Source: Agarilytica sp033852175 (GTDB lineage Bacteria > Pseudomonadota > Gammaproteobacteria > Pseudomonadales > Cellvibrionaceae). From it: DNA of 64,000 nt. Below, in pieces: positions 36,480 to 45,494 of the stretch. The position numbers and the translations under genes were made by a program. Positions within the stretch are counted from its first letter, which is position 1. The number at the start of each line of letters is the position of its first letter. The notes below the pieces were generated by a model. It saw only the letters and a program-made list of their open reading frames with translations, was not told the origin of the DNA and did no database searches. The DNA lies in assembly GCA_033852175.1 (NCBI GenBank), contig JAWSUY010000003.1, forward strand, positions 161,130-225,129, in the 5' to 3' direction.

Positions 36480-36672
36480 TGTAACTCTGTCATTGTACCT
36501 CTTTTTGAGTGGCACCTTAATAAATGATTCACGATAAGTGGGAGCCTCTATAGTCCCCCGGCTAGTGTTTCTGTTGATAAAAATGCCCCGAAACTGTCGA
36601 TGTAAGGCTTCAGATTATCGTGAATGTTATACGTTTATTCCGGTCTTTCGGATTGAACTTTCAATAACCGGC

Positions 36673-37239
36673 CTATGATGTAGCTCTAAAGATGACGAAG
36701 GGAATGTCATTGCTTGAGTTCGAGTAGGTTTTTGTACAGCTTTTTGTTAGCCAGCCAAACCAGCTAGCGGCTTTGCCGTTTTCGCGACCTAGGCATTCTA
36801 GCCCTACCTTATCAAAGGTGCTGTATACGTCGCCGTCTTGTACCGCACGTATGGCGGCGTACCAAATATCGTTTGCTGGGTCATGGCGCCAGCAGTTTGA
36901 GGGTAAAGTATTTTTATGTGCCGCGCTGTAGATGCGTGATCCGGCTGGGTCGAGAGCTCCGGGTAATTCCGGGGTTATCGAAATAACCTCGCTCCATACG
37001 GGGCCCCATGACGGATATAGACCGCCATGATAAGCCGGCGAGCATTCAAATGTGATGTCTTCGCTGCTGTCTGTTGTCCATGCCTGCAGGGGAATTTGTG
37101 CTGTATGGCTGCTAAATTCCTGATTCCAGTAGGGGCTTGTTAGCAGGCATCCACTCAGAGACAGTAATACGACGAAAATACTGATTAATTTTATTGCGGG
37201 TATGAGTTGGGAGTTGATTTTATCGCTAGAGACTTTCAT
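36673..37239 (-). CDS. Hypothetical lipoprotein
   Basis: A 188-residue exported protein with a lipobox LSGC (Cys about 31) after a hydrophobic stretch. The mature part is rich in Trp, Ser and Pro with several cysteines (FECSPAYHGG, NCWRHDP, LECLGRE, KSCTKTY) that could form two disulfides. I recognise no domain. It is on the same strand as the upstream-lying unknown at 35.8-36.5 kb with a 190-bp gap, and not clearly in an operon. Confidence 0.7.
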   Translation of the reverse strand: MKVSSDKINSQLIPAIKLISIFVVLLSLSGCLLTSPYWNQEFSSHTAQIPLQAWTTDSSEDITFECSPAYHGGLYPSWGPVWSEVISITPELPGALDPAGSRIYSAAHKNTLPSNCWRHDPANDIWYAAIRAVQDGDVYSTFDKVGLECLGRENGKAASWFGWLTKSCTKTYSNSSNDIPFVIFRATS

Positions 37240-37596
37240 TTGAAGATCCTTTTAACTGATAAATATTGGGTGAAGGTTGTGTCAAAAAAACGCTATCGTT
37301 TAGGTGATAGGTGAGGTCGCTAATGTAGGCTTCGCAGAGGTGGGCTACAATGCTATATCGGCAACTAAAGCGGAGAGGCTTTTAAGTGTAATCGAGGGGG
37401 TGAGCGTGACAAATTCACATCGGTATACTGAACAATAAGGCTTGGGAATATTAAAACGTGAATTGTTTGTGGTTTAAGGCGTTTTAGTTTGGTTAGGTGT
37501 AAATATTACCCTCGCGCTCGATATTTTGGATTCTAATAAAGGCATTATTTTGCCTATTTGTAATGCTTTCATAACAGACTTAAATTTGGATGATTT
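37240..37596. other. 357-bp intergenic region before the DUF2835 gene
   Basis: This gap lies between two divergent genes and must hold their promoters. A small hairpin AGGC-attatttt-GCCT lies near 37540-37556. No confident promoter pair or gene was found. Confidence 0.45.
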
Positions 37597-37815
37597 GTGC
37601 ACTACCTTACCGTTGATTTACGTATCTCTTCTGATGAATACATAAAAATGTACCAAACACCGGGTATCGCGGTAATGACGCATTCTCGAGATGGCCGCAG
37701 TCTTCGTTTTCCTGCGAAGATATTGCAGCCCTTCGTGACTCGTGAAGGGGTGGCGGGGAGTTTCCGAATTGGTTTTGACCGAGAGATGAAATTTCAATCG
37801 ATTGATCGACTGTGA
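37597..37815 (+). CDS. DUF2835 family protein
   Basis: A 72-residue basic protein matching DUF2835: LRISSDEYIKMYQ, VMTHSRDGRSLRFPAKILQPFVT and GSFRIGFD are the typical segments. Family members are found in many gammaproteobacteria and have no known function. It starts at GTG, just after TTGGATGA, which could serve as a weak ribosome site. It ends 52 bases before pyrD, so co-transcription with pyrD is likely. Confidence 0.82.
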   Translation: MHYLTVDLRISSDEYIKMYQTPGIAVMTHSRDGRSLRFPAKILQPFVTREGVAGSFRIGFDREMKFQSIDRL

Positions 37816-37867
37816 GTGCCGTTTTCTGTATTCTTGCGGGCGTTTCAATTCGACGTATTCCAACTTT

Positions 37868-38899
37868 ATGTATTCAATCGCACGAAAAATATTATTTCTT
37901 CTAGACCCTGAGGTCTCTCACGAACTTTCGCTAGATATCATGGGGGCTGCAGAGCGCTTGCGCTTGCTCAAGCCCTTCTGCTCTGTACCTGAAGTAGAAG
38001 CAACAGAGGTTATGGGAATAAAATTCCCGAACGCAGTTGGTTTAGCGGCCGGCCTTGATAAAAACGGCGATTACTTTAACGCTCTCGGTCAGCTTGGTTT
38101 CGGTTTTGTAGAGATCGGAACGGTGACCCCTAAGCCTCAGGCGGGTAACCCAAAGCCTCGGTTGTTTCGTTTGACTGATCAAGAAGCCATTATTAACCGT
38201 ATGGGCTTTAACAATAAAGGCGTTGAGCATTTGGTTGAAAATGTTAAGCGGCGGCGCTTTCAGGGTGTTTTGGGAATCAATGTTGGTAAGAATAAAGCCA
38301 CATCGGAAGAGGATGCGCTTTCTGATTACACCTATTGTATGGAGCATGTATACGAATACGCCGATTATATTACGATCAATGTTTCCTCCCCTAATACGCC
38401 TGGGTTACGTAACCTGCAGTATGGTGAGGCTTTTGATCAGCTATTGTCCGGAATTAAAGAGAAGCAAGCTCAGCTCAACACCGAGCATGGCCGGTATGTG
38501 CCCGTTGCTGTCAAAATTGCTCCCGATATGAACGAATCTGAGTTGAATGAAGTTGCAGATAAGCTGCTTCAATATGAGCTGGATGGAGTTATTGCGACGA
38601 ACACGACAATAGGGCGTGTTGGTGTGGAGTATTCTCCGCACAAAGATGAAGCCGGAGGCCTAAGTGGTGCGCCGGTAAAGGACCTTTCTACTGAGACAAT
38701 TCGACGATTGTCCGAGCGATTAGGCGGGAAAATTCCTATTATTGGTGTTGGCGGTATCAGTAGCGGTGAAGACGCAGTTGAAAAACTGAAGGCTGGTGCG
38801 AGCTTAGTCCAGATTTACAGTGGTTTTATTTATAAAGGGCCTAGCTTAATAAGAGATGCGGTTGAGCAAACGGCTGCAGCCAATTTAGCAGAAGCTTAA
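37868..38899 (+). CDS. pyrD: Dihydroorotate dehydrogenase (quinone)
   Basis: Class 2, membrane-associated DHODH that oxidises dihydroorotate to orotate and passes electrons to quinone. The 343 residues begin at ATG 37868 (MYSIARKILFLLDPEVSHELSL), the amphipathic quinone-tunnel helices of class 2 enzymes; a longer frame to 37802 has no family match. Other segments are FPNAVGLAAGLDKNGD, ITINVSSPNTPGLRNLQ (with the catalytic Ser), and GVGGISSGEDAVEKLKAGASLVQIYSGFIYKG for FMN phosphate binding. It converges with rmf. Confidence 0.97.
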   Translation: MYSIARKILFLLDPEVSHELSLDIMGAAERLRLLKPFCSVPEVEATEVMGIKFPNAVGLAAGLDKNGDYFNALGQLGFGFVEIGTVTPKPQAGNPKPRLFRLTDQEAIINRMGFNNKGVEHLVENVKRRRFQGVLGINVGKNKATSEEDALSDYTYCMEHVYEYADYITINVSSPNTPGLRNLQYGEAFDQLLSGIKEKQAQLNTEHGRYVPVAVKIAPDMNESELNEVADKLLQYELDGVIATNTTIGRVGVEYSPHKDEAGGLSGAPVKDLSTETIRRLSERLGGKIPIIGVGGISSGEDAVEKLKAGASLVQIYSGFIYKGPSLIRDAVEQTAAANLAEA

Positions 38900-39011
38900 A
38901 TTGTCACAAATAAGGTCTTTTGAGCGAGAGTCGCGAAAAGAACATTGCTGAAATGAAAGTCGTCGAAAGCCCGCTCATAGAACGTATATGAGAGGGTTAG
39001 ACGCAGAGTCA

Positions 39012-39039
39012 TCACTCAAACGCTGGCGCGCCTGAGTGA
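39012..39039. terminator. Hairpin between pyrD and rmf 3' ends
   Basis: TCACTCA (39012-39018) and TGAGTGA (39033-39039) form a perfect 7-bp stem over a 14-base loop. It lies between the converging pyrD and rmf genes, so it may act as a shared terminator, although no strong T-run follows on either side. Confidence 0.45.
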
Positions 39040-39056
39040 CTACAATGAAGTGAAGT

Positions 39057-39272
39057 TTATGGAGTATTTGACATATTGCTTAGCTTCTGGACTTGCGCCA
39101 GAGTATTGTAACCGTCCCAGAGGTCTTCTCTGCCTTCACGCCAACCGCTCAGCCACACATGTCGGGCGTCTCCGGTATCGTGGGGGCATAAATTGCGAGA
39201 CCTCCCCTGCATTCCAGCTTGATAACCACGAGTAAGAGCACGGTCTGTACCAGTTCTTTTTTGGCGTTTCAT
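39057..39272 (-). CDS. rmf: Ribosome modulation factor RMF
   Basis: Small basic protein that pairs 70S ribosomes into inactive 100S dimers in stationary phase. MKRQKR, RGYQAGMQGRS, CPHDT and WLSGWREGRED match E. coli RMF closely. It is 71 residues against 55 in E. coli, the extra length being a C-terminal tail after the GWRE motif. The start is the ATG giving MKRQKR; an ATG two codons upstream (39278) is also open. In Pseudomonas rmf also sits between pyrD and rlmL; here it is on the opposite strand to both neighbours. Confidence 0.93.
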   Translation of the reverse strand: MKRQKRTGTDRALTRGYQAGMQGRSRNLCPHDTGDARHVWLSGWREGREDLWDGYNTLAQVQKLSNMSNTP

Positions 39273-39523
39273 AGGCAAACTACCTTAAGGATGGGGGTCA
39301 AATAGATGGATCTGGAGCTAGGCGAGCACGTAATGGCAGAGAACTATGAATTCGTCTAACCGTGACTACGTGCCCGCAAATGTAGAGTCGATTGGACTCT
39401 TGATTTACCCGCACTAAAATAGGCGGACCCCAAGTGTCCCAAAGCTGGGACCAAAAGTGAACGATTAAATATTTATAGCCAGCCAATCCTATATGGCCTT
39501 AACGAATAAAGAATGATAAAAAC

Positions 39524-41701
39524 GTGAAAACTGATTATTTTGCTAGCTGCCCAAAAGGCATTGAAAACCTCCTAAGTGACGAGTTAGCTCAGCTTGGCTG
39601 CGAAAACTTGAGCCAGACAATAGCCGGAGTGAGTTTTTCTGCCACCCTAAAAACGTTGTATAAAACGCTACTGTGGACGCGCTTAGCCAACCGTATTTTG
39701 ATGCCGTTGGCGCGAGATAAGGCAAAAACCTCTGACGAAATATACAGCCTGGTGTATCAAATACCTTGGGATGATTACATGCTGCCAAGCTCCACAATTT
39801 TGGTGGATTTTGTGGGCAGTAATGATGACATCACAAATACGCAATTTGGCGCACAACGCGTGAAAGATGCGGTGGTTGATCGTTTTGTTCGTCTTGGATT
39901 AGAGCGCCCCAGCGTTAGCAAAATAGCGCCAGATGTACGGATCAACGCACGTTTAACCAAGACCAGCCTTATTCTCTCTATTGATATGAGCGGTGACAGC
40001 TTACATCGCCGAGGCTATCGCACGAAACAGGGTGCTGCGCCCTTAAAAGAAAATTTGGCTGCGGCTGTTTTAGTGCGAGCCGGTTGGCCGCGCTTATTAG
40101 AAAAAGCCAGGCAAGAGAAAAAGCAAATCGCGTTGGCTGACCCTATGTGTGGTTCTGGCACCTTCTTAATCGAAGCGGCTATGATGGCTGCCAATATGGC
40201 GCCGGGTTTGAAGCGAGAGGTTTTTGGTTGCGAAAGATTACGAACGCACGATAAAGAACTGTGGCAATCGGTGAAACAAGAGGCCGAAGCTGACATTTTA
40301 CCTTTAGATGACGGTATGTTTCCGATTATTCAGGGCAGTGATATTGATGAGTATATGCTTCGCATCTCTCGTGAAAATATTTCAGAAACGCCGTTTGGAA
40401 ATTGTATTCGATTAAAACACAGTGCACTGGAGCATTTCACGGCTCCAAGTAGCGAAGGCGATGAGAATCTAGAGGGGCTATTGATTTGTAATCCTCCTTA
40501 TGGCGAGCGCTTGGGTGAGGCAGAAGACTTAAGGACTGTTTATCAAACCTTAGGTCAAGTGGCCAAGCAAAACCTCTCGGGCTGGCAAATCGGAGTCTTT
40601 ACGAGCAATATTGAATTGGCCCGAGAAATGCGTTTGCGAGCCAAGAATAAATACAAATTTTTTAACGGCAAACTCCCGACTGAACTACATCTGTTTGATA
40701 TTCTCGGTGGTGAAGCAAAGTTGCGTGAAGATCGCGATGTGCAAACGACGCCTCTATCGGACGGGGCGGAGATGGTCTTTAACCGTCTGAAGAAAAATCG
40801 AAAACGCCTTGATCGTTGGATTAAAAAAGAAAAGATCGAGTGTTATCGATTATACGATGCCGACATGCCCGAGTATTCTGCCGCGATTGATGTATATGGC
40901 GACCAATTTCACGTTCAAGAATATAAAGCTCCAAAGACGATCAACGAAAGTAAGGCCCAGGTTCGTTTCAACGAAATATGCCATGCCACGGTTAAGGCCT
41001 TTGACCTTCAGCCTGATCAGATGGTATCGAAAACGCGCATGCGTCAAAAAGGACGAGCGCAATATCAAAAACTTGGCGAGTTGGATCAGAAGAATTTCCT
41101 TGAGGTTCAAGAAGGGGGCGCTAAGCTTCGTGTTAATCTACACGACTATATTGATACAGGTTTGTTTTTGGATCATCGTCCCTTAAGGAAAAGAATACGT
41201 GCTGAGGCGAGCGGCAAGCAATTTCTAAATTTGTTTTGTTATACGGCTACTGCAACAGTTCAGGCTGTATTAGGGGGAGCTTCAGGATCTGTCAGCGTGG
41301 ATTTGTCGAATACCTATTTGGATTGGGCGAAAAATAACTTTGCTCTCAATAATATTTCCACTACTCGGCATTCGTTGGTTCGTGCTGACTGCATTAAATG
41401 GTTAAGTGAATGTCGTCAGGGTTTTGACATCATCATGCTTGATCCTCCTAGCTTTTCGAATTCGAAGAGCACCACAACTATTTTGGATATTCAGAAGGAT
41501 CACGCTCAATTGATTCAGCGCTGTATGGATTTATTGAACCCGGGTGGCGTTTTATATTTTTCAGTGAATCTGCGTAGTTTTAAGCTGGATGAGTCTCTGG
41601 TTGGCCATTTTCATGTTGATAACATATCAAAAGAAACCTTAGATCCAGATTTTGAGCGGAACCCTAAAATTCATTCGTGTTGGGCAATTAAAAATCAGTA
41701 A
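39524..41701 (+). CDS. rlmL: Bifunctional 23S rRNA methyltransferase RlmKL (m2G2445 / m7G2069)
   Basis: A 725-residue fusion enzyme. The N-terminal THUMP domain (to about residue 160) and the RlmL methyltransferase (ADPMCGSGTFLIEAAMMA; NPPYGERLG) make m2G2445. The C-terminal RlmK methyltransferase (FLNLFCYTATATVQAV; IMLDPPSFSNSK) makes m7G2069. E. coli RlmKL is about 700 residues, so this is full length. It starts at GTG 39524 with only a weak ribosome site; the first residues (DYFASCPKGIENLLSDEL) match the family start. uvrB follows 32 bases later and may be read from the same transcript. Confidence 0.96.
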   Translation: MKTDYFASCPKGIENLLSDELAQLGCENLSQTIAGVSFSATLKTLYKTLLWTRLANRILMPLARDKAKTSDEIYSLVYQIPWDDYMLPSSTILVDFVGSNDDITNTQFGAQRVKDAVVDRFVRLGLERPSVSKIAPDVRINARLTKTSLILSIDMSGDSLHRRGYRTKQGAAPLKENLAAAVLVRAGWPRLLEKARQEKKQIALADPMCGSGTFLIEAAMMAANMAPGLKREVFGCERLRTHDKELWQSVKQEAEADILPLDDGMFPIIQGSDIDEYMLRISRENISETPFGNCIRLKHSALEHFTAPSSEGDENLEGLLICNPPYGERLGEAEDLRTVYQTLGQVAKQNLSGWQIGVFTSNIELAREMRLRAKNKYKFFNGKLPTELHLFDILGGEAKLREDRDVQTTPLSDGAEMVFNRLKKNRKRLDRWIKKEKIECYRLYDADMPEYSAAIDVYGDQFHVQEYKAPKTINESKAQVRFNEICHATVKAFDLQPDQMVSKTRMRQKGRAQYQKLGELDQKNFLEVQEGGAKLRVNLHDYIDTGLFLDHRPLRKRIRAEASGKQFLNLFCYTATATVQAVLGGASGSVSVDLSNTYLDWAKNNFALNNISTTRHSLVRADCIKWLSECRQGFDIIMLDPPSFSNSKSTTTILDIQKDHAQLIQRCMDLLNPGGVLYFSVNLRSFKLDESLVGHFHVDNISKETLDPDFERNPKIHSCWAIKNQ

Positions 41702-41733
41702 GAAAGCCACACTTAAGCGTATATCGGTTATTG

Positions 41734-43737
41734 ATGAAAAAAGCATTTAAACTTAATAGTAAATACAAGCCTGCAGGGGATCAGCCTGCGGCTATTGACG
41801 CTTTGGTGGACGGTTTGGAATCCGGTCTCGCCCATCAAACCCTTTTAGGGGTAACCGGTTCAGGTAAAACCTTTACCATTGCGAATGTTATTGAGAAGGT
41901 GCAGCGGCCTACGATATTAATGGCCCACAACAAAACACTTGCGGCTCAATTATACGGAGAGCTCAAAGATTTCTTCCCCGAAAATTCGGTGGAATATTTT
42001 GTCTCCTACTACGATTATTATCAGCCCGAAGCCTACGTGCCGTCTTCCGACACCTTTATCGATAAAGATGCATCGGTCAATGAACATATCGAACAGATGA
42101 GACTGTCAGCGACAAAAGCTCTGCTAGAACGTAGAGACTCCATTGTTGTGGCAACCGTGTCAGCAATCTACGGCTTAGGCGACCCTAATGCCTATTTGCA
42201 AATGATGCTGCACGTGGTGCGGGGTGATCAACTTGATCAGCGAGAGATTCTACGACGTTTGGCTGAGTTACAGTACGAACGTAACGACATCGATTTTCGT
42301 CGTGCGACTTATCGAGTCCGTGGTGATGTGATCGATATCTTTCCTGCTGAATCTTCTGCTGAAGCTGTTCGAATAGAATTATTTGATGACGAAGTCGAAA
42401 AGATTTCCATTTTTGACCCGTTGACGGGAGAGGTCTTTCAAAAAGTACCGCGCTACACTATCTATCCAAAATCACATTACGTAACGCCACGTTCTCGTGT
42501 ATTAGAAGCGATGGAGTTCATTAAAGTCGAATTAAAAGAACGCCTTGCACAGTTGCGCGATAATAATAAATTGGTGGAAGCGCAGAGGCTAGAGCAGCGG
42601 GCAAAATACGATCTTGAAATGATGCAAGAACTGGGATATTGCAGCGGTATCGAAAACTATTCTCGCTACCTTTCTGGCAGAAATGCAGGAGACCCGCCCC
42701 CCACATTGTACGATTACCTTCCCGACGATGCTTTACTTGTAGTAGATGAATCCCATGTGACCGTTCCCCAAATTGGCGCTATGTACAAAGGTGATCGCTC
42801 TCGAAAAGAAACATTGGTTGAGTATGGCTTCCGCTTACCTTCTGCTCTTGATAATCGCCCGATGCGATTTGATGAGTGGGAGAACCTTGCACCGCAAACC
42901 ATATTCGTTTCTGCAACGCCAGGTAAATATGAAGCCGAAAAACAAGATGCCGTTGTGGAGCAAATGGTACGCCCAACGGGGCTGATCGATCCCGATGTAG
43001 AAGTTCGTCCTGCACAAACTCAAGTTGATGACTGTTTATCTGAAATTGCGAAAAGCGTAAAAGCCGGTGATCGTATCCTCGTTACAGTGCTCACCAAGCG
43101 CATGGCAGAAGACCTGACCGAATATATGACCGAGCACGGTGTTCGTGTTCGTTATTTGCATTCAGACATTGATACCGTAGAGCGGGTCGAAATTATTCGT
43201 GATTTACGAATTGGTGAGTTTGATGTGCTTATTGGTATTAACTTACTGCGAGAAGGTTTGGATATGCCTGAAGTGGCTTTAGTTGCGATATTCGATGCCG
43301 ATAAAGAAGGCTTCCTTCGTTCCGATCGATCGCTCATTCAAACCATCGGTCGTGCCGCTCGAAATGTTAATGGTAGAGCCATTTTGTATGCCGATAAAAT
43401 TACGAACTCGATGAAACGCGCTATGGATGAGACGGATAGACGTCGAGCCAAGCAAGTCGAGTTTAATGAAAAGCATGGCATTACACCGCAAGGTATTAAA
43501 AAATCAGTTGCCGATATTATGGAAGGTGCGCGAGCGCCGGGGGCTAAAGCGGGGAATCGAAGAAAAATCTCCGAAAGAAATAAAGACTTCCAAATTAACC
43601 TCCCTGAAGGGAAGACTCCTTGGGAGCAAATTGAAATTCTAGAAAAAGAAATGTTCACCGCCGCGAAGGATTTGGAATTTGAGCGTGCAGCGGATATTCG
43701 TGATCGAATTCAGAAACTGAAAACGCAGGTTGTGTAG
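41734..43737 (+). CDS. uvrB: Excinuclease ABC subunit B
   Basis: Helicase-like damage-verification subunit of nucleotide excision repair. The 667 residues include the P-loop GVTGSGKTFTIAN, the beta-hairpin region (YYDYYQPEAYVPSSDTFIDKD), the DEAD-like box VVDESH, motif V/VI segments (GINLLREGLDMPEV; QTIGRAARN), and a C-terminal UVR domain for UvrC contact (FERAADIRDRIQKLK). The start is ATG 41734; the in-frame TTG just before it is not needed. No LexA-type operator was seen upstream, and the gene lies 32 bases behind rlmL. Confidence 0.98.
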   Translation: MKKAFKLNSKYKPAGDQPAAIDALVDGLESGLAHQTLLGVTGSGKTFTIANVIEKVQRPTILMAHNKTLAAQLYGELKDFFPENSVEYFVSYYDYYQPEAYVPSSDTFIDKDASVNEHIEQMRLSATKALLERRDSIVVATVSAIYGLGDPNAYLQMMLHVVRGDQLDQREILRRLAELQYERNDIDFRRATYRVRGDVIDIFPAESSAEAVRIELFDDEVEKISIFDPLTGEVFQKVPRYTIYPKSHYVTPRSRVLEAMEFIKVELKERLAQLRDNNKLVEAQRLEQRAKYDLEMMQELGYCSGIENYSRYLSGRNAGDPPPTLYDYLPDDALLVVDESHVTVPQIGAMYKGDRSRKETLVEYGFRLPSALDNRPMRFDEWENLAPQTIFVSATPGKYEAEKQDAVVEQMVRPTGLIDPDVEVRPAQTQVDDCLSEIAKSVKAGDRILVTVLTKRMAEDLTEYMTEHGVRVRYLHSDIDTVERVEIIRDLRIGEFDVLIGINLLREGLDMPEVALVAIFDADKEGFLRSDRSLIQTIGRAARNVNGRAILYADKITNSMKRAMDETDRRRAKQVEFNEKHGITPQGIKKSVADIMEGARAPGAKAGNRRKISERNKDFQINLPEGKTPWEQIEILEKEMFTAAKDLEFERAADIRDRIQKLKTQVV

Positions 43738-43765
43738 GGTGGAAAAGCCAAAGGCGTCTTCCACC
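43738..43765. terminator. Hairpin at the uvrB stop, shared with yciK
   Basis: GGTGGAA (43738-43744) pairs with TTCCACC (43759-43765), with an inner GCC/GGC stem. It begins right after the uvrB stop codon and lies 30 bases before the end of the converging yciK gene. No clear T-run follows, so termination strength is uncertain. Confidence 0.5.
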
Positions 43766-43794
43766 ACGGCATAGATTCTGTTTAGAGTTTCTAT

Positions 43795-44559
43795 TTATTT
43801 CGGCTGAGCATCTACCTGCTGTCCACTCACCTCAAGACTATCTTTGCCCATCAAAAACAAATAAACCGCCATAATGTCTTCGGGTGCGGTTACCGTGCCA
43901 GGGTTTTCGGCAGGATAAGCTAGCGCTCGCATCCGAGTTCGTGTCGCACCGGGGTTGAGTGAATTGACTCGCACATTACCATTGCCATCGAATTCATCGG
44001 CCAATGTTTGCACCATATTTTCACAAGCCGCTTTAGTGGCCGCATACGCTCCCCAAAAGGCTCGGCCTTTTACGCCAACAGAAGAGCCGGTAAATACAAT
44101 GCTTGCGTTGTCAGCCTTTTCTAATAAAGGCAGTAACGACTTAGTCATCGTAAATGGAGCGGTAAGATTTACTTGAATCAGCTTCTGCCATTCGCCAAGC
44201 GGGTATTGAGATAAGGGTGTTCTAGGCCCGAGCTCACTTGCGTTATGGAGCAAACCATCTAAGCGACCAAATTCTTCATGAAGACTATCAAACATGGCTT
44301 CGTAATCATGTTCCGCCGCCCCTTCCAGGTTCATGGGAAAGATTGCTGGTTGAGGAAAGTCCAGCTTCTCAATCTCATCGTAAACAGCCTCCAGCTTTTG
44401 AAGGGTTCGCCCCACCAAAATAACCGTAGCGCCAAATTCCGCGAATTTTAGTGCCGCGACTCGGCCAATACCATCTCCAGCGCCTGTCACTAAAATAATT
44501 TTGTCTTTTAATAAATCGCCTTCTGGCGAGTATTGATCAAAAAAAGTCTTATCGAACAT
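43795..44559 (-). CDS. yciK: YciK-family short-chain dehydrogenase
   Basis: A 254-residue NAD(P)-binding oxidoreductase of the classical SDR type. The cofactor motif is TGAGDGIGR (about residues 25-33), followed by NAG-type LLHNASELG, catalytic Ser in FTGSSVGVKGRAFWGAYAATK, and the YxxxK pair in AYAATK. It matches the YciK group by its start (DQYSPEGDLLKDKIILVTGAG). The physiological substrate is unknown. It lies on the same strand as mupP, ubiG and mtaD, an order also known in Pseudomonas, but a palindromic element separates it from mupP. Confidence 0.88.
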   Translation of the reverse strand: MFDKTFFDQYSPEGDLLKDKIILVTGAGDGIGRVAALKFAEFGATVILVGRTLQKLEAVYDEIEKLDFPQPAIFPMNLEGAAEHDYEAMFDSLHEEFGRLDGLLHNASELGPRTPLSQYPLGEWQKLIQVNLTAPFTMTKSLLPLLEKADNASIVFTGSSVGVKGRAFWGAYAATKAACENMVQTLADEFDGNGNVRVNSLNPGATRTRMRALAYPAENPGTVTAPEDIMAVYLFLMGKDSLEVSGQQVDAQPK

Positions 44560-44648
44560 TAAATCAATCCTAAATGTATTTCTGATGCAACCGCATTTAA
44601 TTGCCGTTGCTTTTAAAAAGGGGTGGGCAAAACGTAATTCTAGGAGCG

Positions 44649-44746
44649 TATTGGGAGATGGTTTATTTGACCATCTGCTGCATGGATGCAGCAGTTGAGC
44701 CCCCAGGGATGGGTTTACGGCGTGTCAAATAAACCATCTCCCAATA
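44649..44746. repeat. 98-bp element with perfect 23-bp inverted repeats
   Basis: The arm at 44649-44671 (ending GGTTTATTTGAC) is the exact reverse complement of 44724-44746 (starting GTCAAATAAACC). The 52-bp centre holds a second perfect palindrome, CTGCTGCAT-gg-ATGCAGCAG (44675-44694), then GAGCCCCCAGGGATGGG. It sits between yciK and mupP, has no coding capacity, and looks like a MITE/REP-type element or a very strong RNA hairpin. Confidence 0.85.
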
Positions 44747-44779
44747 TGATCCGGGTGACATCCCCGAAGCTGAATTAGA

Positions 44780-45442
44780 TTAAATATTTTCCGCTAACAA
44801 AGGCCAAATCTCATCCCCAGTTTCCACCACATAATCAGCCCCCCAATTATGCGCACTATCATCTGCAGCAATATACCCATAATTAACCGCAATCGTCTTC
44901 ATCTTCGCATTAATGCCACACTCAATATCCCGAACATGATCACCAATATAAACCGCCGACTCGATCGAGCAGTCAGCCTGCTGGCAAGCCAATAACAAAG
45001 GCTCCGCATGAGGCTTTCTATGTGTGACATGCTCAGGGCAAATAACGCACAAAGGCCGAGAAGGAAAACGAAAACCCTCAATCAGCGGAGCGGTATAAAC
45101 TTCAGGCTTATTCGTCACAATACCCCAGCCGATATTATTCTCAGCCAGCCGAGAAATTAACTCTTCAATACCGGGGAAAAATACCGTGCGCGAAGAAAGA
45201 TCATCCAAATAAAAATCCAGCAAAGTTTTACGTAATCCAGCCGTTTCAGGATCTCCCTGCTCAACACCAAAGCCTAATTTAAGCATGGCATAAGCTCCGT
45301 CGGATACAACTTTGCGAATCTCACTTTCCGGAAGAGGGGGGTTATTTCTGAGCTTAAGAAGGCGATTTAACGCATGGGATAAATTCGGTGAGGTATCCAA
45401 AAGCGTACCGTCTAAATCAAAAAAAACTGTTTTAAGCGTCAT
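44780..45442 (-). CDS. mupP: HAD phosphatase, probable N-acetylmuramic acid 6-phosphate phosphatase MupP
   Basis: A 220-residue HAD-superfamily phosphatase with motif I FFDLDGTLLDTSP, motif II in GIVTNKPEVY, the Lys of motif III in THRKPHAEP, and motif IV VYIGDHVRDIECG. The family includes phosphoglycolate phosphatase Gph and MupP of the cell-wall recycling route found in Pseudomonas. Its place between ubiG and yciK is the mupP position there, which favours MupP; gph remains possible. The start is the ATG giving MTLKTVFFDL; a TTG three codons earlier (45451) is also open. It is about 50 bases downstream of ubiG. Confidence 0.8.
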   Translation of the reverse strand: MTLKTVFFDLDGTLLDTSPNLSHALNRLLKLRNNPPLPESEIRKVVSDGAYAMLKLGFGVEQGDPETAGLRKTLLDFYLDDLSSRTVFFPGIEELISRLAENNIGWGIVTNKPEVYTAPLIEGFRFPSRPLCVICPEHVTHRKPHAEPLLLACQQADCSIESAVYIGDHVRDIECGINAKMKTIAVNYGYIAADDSAHNWGADYVVETGDEIWPLLAENI

Positions 45443-45494
45443 CGTTGTCAAATTGTTGTGTTACGAATGGAGCCAGCATGGACATGTAATTGTT

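Noticed and set aside
39298..39486. 62-residue minus-strand frame between rmf and rlmL
   Set aside because: It needs a TTG start with the only purine-rich site touching it, has no recognisable domain, and lies in the divergent promoter region of rmf and rlmL.
41702..41733. LexA operator before uvrB
   Set aside because: No CTGT-N8-ACAG pattern was found in the 32 bases before uvrB. The nearest look-alike (54072-54085) has a spacer of 5 and lies before cysD.
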